Positions 1 through 4,195 of a stretch of DNA of 8,035 nt are shown piece by piece; within the stretch, counting starts at the first letter, position 1, and each line of letters begins with the position of its first letter. The notes beneath the pieces were generated by a model that searched no databases, was not told where the DNA came from, and worked only from the letters and a program-made list of their open reading frames with translations. The position numbers were made by a program, and so were the translations under genes. The stretch comes from Methanosarcina sp. (GTDB lineage Archaea; Halobacteriota; Methanosarcinia; Methanosarcinales; Methanosarcinaceae): positions 1 through 8,035 of the forward strand of contig DUGS01000102.1 in the NCBI GenBank assembly GCA_013331265.1. The letters run 5' to 3'.

Positions 1-24
1 TTTTATTTTCAAAAATTCATTTTT

Positions 25-129
25 TCACTCAGGATCGTATGACACAACTCTTACAATGCCTTTCGTTTTCATATCTATTATTTTTCTCACCCGTGCACTA
101 AAAACGTTGTTATAAGGATAACGATGCAT
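25..129 (-). CDS. possible 34-residue small protein or gene remnant
   Basis: An ATG-to-TGA reading frame of 34 codons lies just downstream of the methyltransferase gene on the same strand. The peptide starts MHRYPYNNVFSARVRK and ends GIVRVVSYDPE. It is basic in the first half, with no membrane segment and no motif I recognise. No good Shine-Dalgarno sequence precedes the ATG; the five bases before it are all A. It could be a real small protein, the C-terminal remnant of a decayed gene, or chance. Its composition is more protein-like than most random AT-rich frames, but that is a weak argument. No function is proposed. Confidence 0.2.
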   Translation of the reverse strand: MHRYPYNNVFSARVRKIIDMKTKGIVRVVSYDPE

Positions 130-134
130 TTTTT

Positions 135-177
135 TTAAATTGTTTTTACCATATCCTCTTAAATTGATTTTGCCATA
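135..177 (-). repeat. 24-bp-period direct repeat over the methyltransferase stop codon
   Basis: Two 19-bp copies, 135-153 and 159-177, match at 17 of 19 positions. Each encodes a Met-x-Lys-x-Ile-stop tail on the minus strand: MAKSI-stop is the real C-terminus of the methyltransferase, and MVKTI-stop lies 24 bp further in the same frame. It looks like a tandem duplication of the gene's last codons, with the first stop ending the protein. Confidence 0.6.
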
Positions 178-899
178 ATTACCACAAATGATGGTATTCT
201 ATAGTGATACTCTTGTTCAGGGCGTGATTCTACTGATTCTCTTGAGGGAATCGGCTCTTTAAATGAACTTACATACATTCCTGCTTTTTCAATGGCATCC
301 ATATATCTTGATAAAGGTCTATGATAGTGTAGTGTTTTACCCCAAAAGTTTAGTTCTTCTACTCTTTCATCCAGATAGTTCCTAATTTTTTTATACGATT
401 TTGTGTTGTTTTCATCTTCTTCCCAGTCACCTAAAAAGAAGCATGGATGTGTTATTGAGAATACAAAAGTGCCAGGCTTTTTCAATACCCGTGCAACTTC
501 AAAAATAAATAATTCGATTTCAGCAATATCCATCAGTAACATATTCGCCACAACAATGTCAAAGAACTTATCTTCAAAAGTTAACTTCCGTGTCAAATCC
601 ATATTATAGTATTGAAGGTTATCATGGGTGTGCTTGCGTTTTGCTATGTTTAACATAGCATCAGAACCATCAATAGCTGTAACAAGAGCTCCTTTTTGTG
701 CGAGTTCTAACGAAAAAAAGCCATCTCCACATCCAGCGTCTAAAACGCGTTTTCCGTTTACGTTTTCTAATAATTCATTGACCGCAACCAGGTATATTTG
801 AGAATGAAAATTTTTTCCCTGATTATTTTTCTCAATATAATTTTCAGCAGCGTTATCCCAGTGTTTTATATTATCCTCTTTTATATTATCCTCTTTCAT
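159..899 (-). CDS. class I SAM-dependent methyltransferase, substrate unknown
   Basis: This cytosolic Rossmann-fold methyltransferase has 246 residues, normal for a single-domain family member. Motif I, the SAM-binding glycine loop, is RVLDAGCGDGFFS at residues 51-63. The acidic residue expected to hold the SAM ribose is Asp77 in AIDGSDAM. The motif IV region is DIVVANMLLMDI at about 114-125, followed by the VLKKPGTFVFSITHP strand region (about 138-152) typical of the Methyltransf_11/25 families. The C-terminal third (150-246), with aromatic and charged residues, probably forms the substrate cap. The start at 899 is supported by AAAGGAG at 911-917, 11 bases upstream. Codons 2-11 are a perfect tandem duplication (KEDNI twice). 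The substrate cannot be read from sequence; small molecule, lipid or antibiotic-type acceptors are all possible. The gene is AT-rich compared with cdc48 and nadE and sits beside another methyltransferase and an HNH nuclease, which fits an acquired accessory block. Confidence 0.9.
   Translation of the reverse strand: MKEDNIKEDNIKHWDNAAENYIEKNNQGKNFHSQIYLVAVNELLENVNGKRVLDAGCGDGFFSLELAQKGALVTAIDGSDAMLNIAKRKHTHDNLQYYNMDLTRKLTFEDKFFDIVVANMLLMDIAEIELFIFEVARVLKKPGTFVFSITHPCFFLGDWEEDENNTKSYKKIRNYLDERVEELNFWGKTLHYHRPLSRYMDAIEKAGMYVSSFKEPIPSRESVESRPEQEYHYRIPSFVVIMAKSI
866..895 (-). repeat. perfect 15-bp in-frame tandem duplication
   Basis: The unit TTATATTATCCTCTT occurs at 866-880 and again at 881-895 without a mismatch. 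On the coding strand it gives Lys-Glu-Asp-Asn-Ile twice immediately after the initiator Met of the methyltransferase. The lack of divergence suggests a recent slippage event. Being a multiple of three, it keeps the gene open and only lengthens the disordered N-terminus. Confidence 0.9.
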
Positions 900-910
900 T
901 TATCCGTAGA

Positions 911-917
911 CTCCTTT
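911..917 (-). promoter_or_regulatory. Shine-Dalgarno sequence of the 159-899 methyltransferase
   Basis: The minus strand reads AAAGGAG, 11 bases before the ATG at 899. It is the clearest ribosome-binding site in the window and fixes the start of this gene, including the duplicated KEDNI segment. Confidence 0.6.
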
Positions 918-1178
918 CAAATACGATTCATCTCGCTAAACCAAAAATACTCGTATTCTGAATCTGTTTTGTATAACGGTTCAGACTTCAGGGTGTTCTG
1001 CTCGGACCTTCAGATTTAGGCAGGATTCTATTTTTTGTTTGCAAGTTTTAATCCCTGGTGAGCCGGATTACACCTTACTTTGATGTGGGATGTGGCACTG
1101 AAGACTCAGCTCCGCTCAAAACTTTCCCCTGCTGAACTTGTTGTCTGCTCACTGAATGGAAACATTTACAAGGGAAAT

Positions 1179-1883
1179 TTACAATCTGGTAGCTATGATA
1201 GAAACCAGATTGAAGTAGTTCCCACCTTCAGCTTCCATCATTCCAATATCCCTGCGGGCATATTCGTTATCACACGAAAGCCAGTCCTTCCACGCCTCTT
1301 CCAGACACTTCAATTCCTTACATTCATCTATGCTGACGGAATCCGACTTTTTCCATAAATTATACCACCAGTCGCCAGAGTGGAGAGTTAAAGTCATGTC
1401 TTCAAACCAGTACGGCTGCATCTCTTCAGGAACTCCGTCTATAAATTCCTTTTTCAATCCAGGGACTGCAACTGCTATTTTTCCTCCTTTTTTCACAAGC
1501 GGGGCAAGATATTTTGTCAAATAATCCTCTTCAACTCCAAAATAGTGGTATGCATCCACACTTATGACGACATCAAAATATTCCTGCGCAAACGGCAAAT
1601 CGTGTGCTTCCGCGTGTATTGGTATTATTTTATCTTCCAGTCCCATCGACCTGATTCGTTCATAATTTTCTGTTGCACTGATCCAGAGGTCGGTGGCAAA
1701 AACAGTAACTCCGTATTCTTTTGCCAGGAAGATCGAAGTTAATCCTTTCCCGCAGCCGAGGTCAAGTACTCTCATTCCTTCTTCAAGCTTCAAGGATTCA
1801 GATAGTTCTTCGATGATCCTGATTGCATTAGGTCCCATCAGATTCTCTTTTACAAAAGCAGTGTCATACTTGCTAGATTTCAT
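1179..1883 (-). CDS. class I SAM-dependent methyltransferase of the KYDTAFVKENLMGPNA type
   Basis: This soluble methyltransferase has 234 residues. Motif I is RVLDLGCGKGLTS at residues 38-50, the ribose-binding acidic residue is Asp65 in ATDLWIS, and the motif IV region is DVVISVDAYHYFG at about 104-116. The N-terminus, with KYDTAFVKENLMGPNA (residues 5-20), and the conserved AKEYGVTVFATDLW stretch match a family I remember as widespread in Firmicutes and methanogens. It is often annotated as cyclopropane-fatty-acid-synthase-like or a generic methyltransferase, with no established substrate. The C-terminal half is rich in Trp and Tyr (DWWYNLW near 151-157), suggesting an aromatic or hydrophobic pocket. 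The ATG at 1883 is chosen because the N-terminal motif starts right there; the only upstream Shine-Dalgarno candidate (GGCGGT) is weak. It is not closely similar to the neighbouring methyltransferase outside the SAM-binding core, so the pair is not a recent duplication. Confidence 0.92.
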   Translation of the reverse strand: MKSSKYDTAFVKENLMGPNAIRIIEELSESLKLEEGMRVLDLGCGKGLTSIFLAKEYGVTVFATDLWISATENYERIRSMGLEDKIIPIHAEAHDLPFAQEYFDVVISVDAYHYFGVEEDYLTKYLAPLVKKGGKIAVAVPGLKKEFIDGVPEEMQPYWFEDMTLTLHSGDWWYNLWKKSDSVSIDECKELKCLEEAWKDWLSCDNEYARRDIGMMEAEGGNYFNLVSIIATRL

Positions 1884-1935
1884 AATTACCGCCCTGACAA
1901 CTATCCAAAGTTTAATTCAATTTTACTTCTTCAAC

Positions 1936-1960
1936 TTCCTCTTGAGGAAAATATATTCGG
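1936..1960 (-). promoter_or_regulatory. candidate promoter and operator of the 1179-1883 methyltransferase
   Basis: On the minus strand a TATA-like element (CGAATATATTTT, 1947-1958) lies about 70 bp before the start codon. Directly downstream of it, overlapping by three bases, is a perfect palindromic arm pair, TTCCTC-TT-GAGGAA (1936-1949). That places a possible repressor site between the TATA box and the expected transcription start near 1925. The core CCTCTTGAGG also recurs in part at 3582-3590 and 3623-3632, so it may instead be a common genomic motif. Confidence 0.35.
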
Positions 1961-1969
1961 AGAGGTATC

Positions 1970-1975
1970 AAAAAA
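1970..1975 (-). terminator. weak T-tract terminator after the HNH gene
   Basis: A run of six T on the minus strand lies 22 bp past the HNH stop codon and just before the TATA-like element of the next gene. Archaeal RNA polymerase can terminate at oligo-T without a hairpin. A single T6 is a modest signal. Confidence 0.25.
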
Positions 1976-1997
1976 CATTGAGGACATAATTTTCTAC

Positions 1998-3047
1998 TTA
2001 TTTTAAGAAAATTTCCTGCCTATGGTATTCTAAATACTTGATATGTTTCCTTTCTATTTTTCTAATTCTCATTTCAGAGTGAATATCAAGTTTAATCCTG
2101 TCGTCTTCACTCATTAGATTACTTATGATTATTTTTCCTTCATCATCAAAACTGATATAACCCTTATCAAAAACATCATCTAAATTTGGAACAAGCAATA
2201 AACCATTGTATACATCAAGGCGTTCTGTATTATTAGAACGACTCCATGGCTTAATATGAGATGCTTTTAATATCTTAATTAACTTACATCCTGTAATAGC
2301 ACATTTTTCTTCCCAATACTTCATTAAATCAGAACGGAATATCCCCTGGCCAATACGACTTTGTACTATTGCTTTACGTTCCGTCTCAGGCAACTCTTTG
2401 TGGGTTATATTAAATTTTTCAATTTCTTGAAAGATGTCATCGCCTTCAAAAATTTTATCTCCCGGAGTATTGTCATATTTTGGGACAGGAATACTTTGCC
2501 CAAGTTCTTTTTTTAAGTAAATCAATAGTTCAGGAGCGTGTTTTGACTGGCTTTTAAAATTTAACCACTCATATTTGTTTGCTACTTTTTTTATATACTC
2601 AAAGTGAAAATCACGTATTATAGGCCAGATTTCTAAGTCCTCACTCGAAGGAGTATAATATCCATTGATTGACGGAACAGCTTTATACTCAGACCACTTC
2701 CCGTTGTCCCACTGCCACAACTCACTTTTATTTAATAATTCCCGAGTATCTTTCTTCTCATTTAACAACTGTTTGTCAAGAGCTAACCAAACCCCTTTTT
2801 TGTGAATAGTAAAAATAATGAGATTACCAACTAGAAGCCTGACGCCATCCCTACGATAATGTACACCCCACTTGTTATTTCCGTACGAATTTGCTTCATT
2901 GAGTGCTTGCAGGAATAAAGACAAACAAATCATTCTATGTTCTTTATCTGGCAAAAGTGATTTTATTGTCTTCTCAACTTTATCGATATCGGGATAAGTC
3001 ACTCTAATTCCTCTATAATAATCAGTTAGTTCTGACTTATGTTTCAT
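1998..3047 (-). CDS. HNH endonuclease with uncharacterised N-terminal domain
   Basis: This protein has 349 residues. The C-terminal third is an HNH nuclease fold of the HNH_2 (PF13391-like) kind: a Cys pair CAITGC (Cys249, Cys254), the first catalytic His in KASHIKPWS (His264), Asn281 in VYNGLLLVP, then LDDVFDKGYISFDDEG (289-304). The third position, often His in this family, is Asp here (Asp290 in NLDDVFD), giving an H-N-D arrangement that I recall as common in the subfamily. RIGQGIFRSDLMKYWEEKC at 231-249 is the usual lead-in to this domain. Residues 1-190 contain no motif I recognise; they are rich in Trp and Tyr and may bind DNA or sense a modification. Proteins with this layout are often found with restriction or defence genes, but no methylase or specificity subunit for DNA is evident here, so a stand-alone modification-dependent or anti-element nuclease is only an inference. 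The start at 3047 has only a weak GAGG upstream. The gene is AT-rich. Confidence 0.88.
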   Translation of the reverse strand: MKHKSELTDYYRGIRVTYPDIDKVEKTIKSLLPDKEHRMICLSLFLQALNEANSYGNNKWGVHYRRDGVRLLVGNLIIFTIHKKGVWLALDKQLLNEKKDTRELLNKSELWQWDNGKWSEYKAVPSINGYYTPSSEDLEIWPIIRDFHFEYIKKVANKYEWLNFKSQSKHAPELLIYLKKELGQSIPVPKYDNTPGDKIFEGDDIFQEIEKFNITHKELPETERKAIVQSRIGQGIFRSDLMKYWEEKCAITGCKLIKILKASHIKPWSRSNNTERLDVYNGLLLVPNLDDVFDKGYISFDDEGKIIISNLMSEDDRIKLDIHSEMRIRKIERKHIKYLEYHRQEIFLK

Positions 3048-3099
3048 GACAGTAATGGAGCCTCTATTGCCTCTAATAAAGAAATTTCATTTGACTCTT

Positions 3100-3143
3100 A
3101 CATGCCATGTAGCCGCTAGCTCAAGGGATAAATATTTATAAAA
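3100..3143 (-). promoter_or_regulatory. HNH gene promoter with TATA palindrome and candidate operator
   Basis: On the minus strand TTTTATAAATATTTATCCC (TATA region 3128-3143) lies about 80-95 bp upstream of the HNH start codon. The 12-mer ATAAATATTTAT (3128-3139) is a perfect palindrome, so it could also fire on the plus strand. About 25 bp downstream, where transcription should begin, is an 11-bp palindrome ACATG-C-CATGT (3100-3110), with GCTAGC at 3115-3120 in between. The placement fits a repressor site over the start of transcription. Confidence 0.5.
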
Positions 3144-3550
3144 ACTTCAATTGTCAATCTTATAATGTGAATTGCTATTTTTGGTCTTTTCTCTTTTTTA
3201 CAGAAAGGTCTCTCCTTTAGAGAATGCAAAGAAAAGTTCAGCCTTAAATAAGGCTTTGCAGGACAGCAAAATATCCTATCCTAGAACAGGTTTTTAAGTT
3301 CACATGATATAGGAAGCCCCACCAGCTTGCCTAGCGGCCCTACCCAAAAAGTAGAAGAGATTGCGAAAAAAGACTTAGTAAACACCCAAGATTATTTTCA
3401 AGTAATGTTTAATTCTACTTTTTTAGCAAACCTTAGGCTTTTCCGTGTTTTGATTTGCTGGCTTTTTCTTATTGATTTTTTGGGACAGGCCGCTCTCCTG
3501 CGTCGAGCGTGACAAGAACGGTTTAGTATGGTGAATTAGATTTCATAGGC
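3144..3550. other. gene-poor region with short hairpins, no convincing gene
   Basis: About 400 bp of AT-rich DNA. The plus-strand frame around 3327-3512 uses a TTG start without a Shine-Dalgarno sequence and reads as an unrecognisable hydrophobic peptide, so I do not call it. What is visible is a series of closely spaced inverted repeats at 3204-3218, 3240-3255 and 3255-3270, downstream of a TATA-like ATCTTATAATG (3168-3178). GC-richer islands lie at about 3313-3345 and 3486-3510. This may be decayed coding or mobile DNA. Confidence 0.4.
3204..3270 (+). ncRNA. candidate structured small RNA, very tentative
   Basis: Three perfect short inverted repeats sit back to back: AAAGG/CCTTT (3204-3208 with 3214-3218), AGCCTTA/TAAGGCT (3240-3246 with 3249-3255) and TTTGC/GCAAA (3255-3259 with 3266-3270). 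A TATA-like element lies about 30 bp upstream. Stems of 5-7 bp are common by chance in AT-rich DNA, so this is a pointer and not a firm call. Confidence 0.15.
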
Positions 3551-3551
3551 T

Positions 3552-3575
3552 AGAGATATTCATAACTGTATCTCT
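3552..3575. repeat. 7-bp inverted repeat
   Basis: AGAGATA (3552-3558) and TATCTCT (3569-3575) form a perfect stem with a 10-nt loop, just left of the REP-like element. No T-run follows on the plus strand, so it is not a clear terminator. Confidence 0.4.
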
Positions 3576-3621
3576 TCAAGTCCTCTTGAGTCAGATCACT
3601 ATTCTCTCAACCCAAAAATTA

Positions 3622-3697
3622 GTCCTCTTGAGGGAGCGAAGCGACCGAAAAGGACCGCGTGCTCCCGAAGCGCAACTCGGGAAGCGCAACTCGGGGG
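3622..3697. repeat. GC-rich REP-like intergenic element
   Basis: This is a compact GC-rich island in AT-rich surroundings. It contains GGGAGC (3632-3637) pairing with GCTCCC (3661-3666), CCCGA (3664-3668) pairing with TCGGG (3677-3681), and an exact 14-bp tandem duplication GAAGCGCAACTCGG (3667-3680 and 3681-3694). The duplicated TCGGG offers a second pairing partner at 3691-3695. The GAGCGAAGCGACCGAAAAGG stretch resembles sequences I associate with dispersed intergenic repeats of Methanosarcina genomes; that is memory, not a search. It does not encode a believable protein. Confidence 0.55.
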
Positions 3698-3720
3698 AAA
3701 AAGAAAAATATAACAAAAAA

Positions 3721-3777
3721 GGGAGTCAAAAAAGGAAGTCAAAAAAAGGGTCTAAAAAGGAAAGAAAATCTCTTTCC
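3721..3777 (-). terminator. serial T-tract terminator of the PRC-barrel gene
   Basis: Read on the minus strand, 18 bp past the PRC-barrel stop codon, is a perfect hairpin GGAAAGA-GATTT-TCTTTCC (3759-3777) followed at once by TTTTT. Three further tracts of T7, T6 and T6 follow, separated by AGACCC or GACT(T)CC. The spaced tracts are an imperfect tandem repeat of about 13 bp (3721-3733, 3734-3747, 3748-3758). Tandem oligo-T tracts are the known archaeal termination signal. On the plus strand the same stretch gives only a Lys-rich, implausible peptide. Confidence 0.65.
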
Positions 3778-3794
3778 TTCCCCTGTTTTTTAAT

Positions 3795-4049
3795 TCATGC
3801 CCTTGCTTTCATTTTGTCTATAATAATATAGTCTTTGATGGCGCTTACGGAGTCGAAAGGAACCAGTATGTAGTTGTCCTCTTTTTTGTATCTTGATACA
3901 TCAAAGTTGGGGTTTGGGCTGACCACAAGGTCAATAATACGTCCTCCTTTGATTTCAACTACAATATTGCTCAGCGTTCCTATCTCCGTTCCGTCGGTAG
4001 CCATCACCTGCTTGTTGAAGAGGAGGTTTCTTGCAAATACTTTAGACAT
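3795..4049 (-). CDS. PRC-barrel domain protein, CdpB-like
   Basis: This protein of 84 residues is a single PRC-barrel domain and little else. Diagnostic stretches are VMATDGTEIGTLSNIVVEI (residues 15-33), GRIIDLVVSPNP (36-47) and the closing ILVPFDSVSAIKDYIII (61-77), with a short basic tail. PRC-barrels are small beta-barrels that mediate protein-protein contacts. The spacing of DGTE.G.L.NI, DLVV.P and the VPF..V.AIKDYI end closely resembles, from memory, the haloarchaeal CdpB proteins, which link FtsZ-based division rings to the membrane protein CdpA. I therefore infer a cell-division or scaffold role; a tRNA- or rRNA-processing type PRC-barrel role is the alternative. The start at 4049 gives the typical short N-terminus; the nearest GGAG is about 13 nt upstream. 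It lies 146 bp downstream of cdc48 on the same strand, with TATA-like elements in the gap, so it is probably transcribed separately. No signal peptide or membrane segment is present. Confidence 0.88.
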   Translation of the reverse strand: MSKVFARNLLFNKQVMATDGTEIGTLSNIVVEIKGGRIIDLVVSPNPNFDVSRYKKEDNYILVPFDSVSAIKDYIIIDKMKARA

Positions 4050-4106
4050 TCTTATCTTGTCTCCATGCTCAGTGTTATGCGGGATTTGGGTAAAGCTGGC
4101 TTTTCA

Positions 4107-4162
4107 GTTTAAATACCTTTACTTTTTACATTTATTCAGTTTGAACCGGTATACTTTATAAA
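4107..4162 (-). promoter_or_regulatory. candidate promoter of the PRC-barrel gene
   Basis: Two TATA-like elements lie in the gap after cdc48 on the minus strand: GAGTTTATAAAGTAT (4151-4165) and GGTATTTAAAC (4107-4117). The first is nearer to the archaeal consensus and would give a leader of about 80 nt; the second gives about 35 nt. I cannot choose between them. Confidence 0.4.
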
Positions 4163-4181
4163 CTCTTCCTTTTTAAGAGTT
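4161..4181 (-). terminator. hairpin after cdc48
   Basis: AACTCTT (4161-4167) and AAGAGTT (4175-4181) form a perfect 7-bp stem with a 7-nt loop, 14 bp past the cdc48 stop codon. No T-run follows on the minus strand, so termination here is uncertain. The hairpin abuts the TATA-like element that may drive the PRC-barrel gene. Confidence 0.35.
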
Positions 4182-4195
4182 ACTCATTTAAAATC

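Noticed and set aside
1080..1358. A plus-strand frame of 92 codons entering the second methyltransferase gene from the gap.
   Set aside because: Two-thirds is antisense to a clear methyltransferase, and the rest shows no motif or ribosome-binding site.
159..1883. The two methyltransferases as a DNA restriction-modification pair with the HNH nuclease.
   Set aside because: Neither shows a DPPY/NPPY-type or Pro-Cys DNA-methylase catalytic motif; both look like small-molecule methyltransferases.
3313..3345. A GAAGCCCCACC...GCGGCCC stretch that recalls the 3' end of IS200/IS605-type or TnpB elements.
   Set aside because: The arms do not pair with each other (no GGTGGGG partner), and no TnpB remnant with the C-terminal zinc ribbon could be read upstream.
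3327..3512. A plus-strand frame of 61 codons.
   Set aside because: It has a TTG start, no Shine-Dalgarno sequence, no recognisable motif, and hydrophobicity that comes from T-rich DNA.
3586..3831. A plus-strand frame of 81 codons with a Lys-rich middle.
   Set aside because: It runs through the REP-like element and the minus-strand terminator, so its Lys-rich part is just the reverse of T-tracts, and it overlaps the PRC-barrel gene end.
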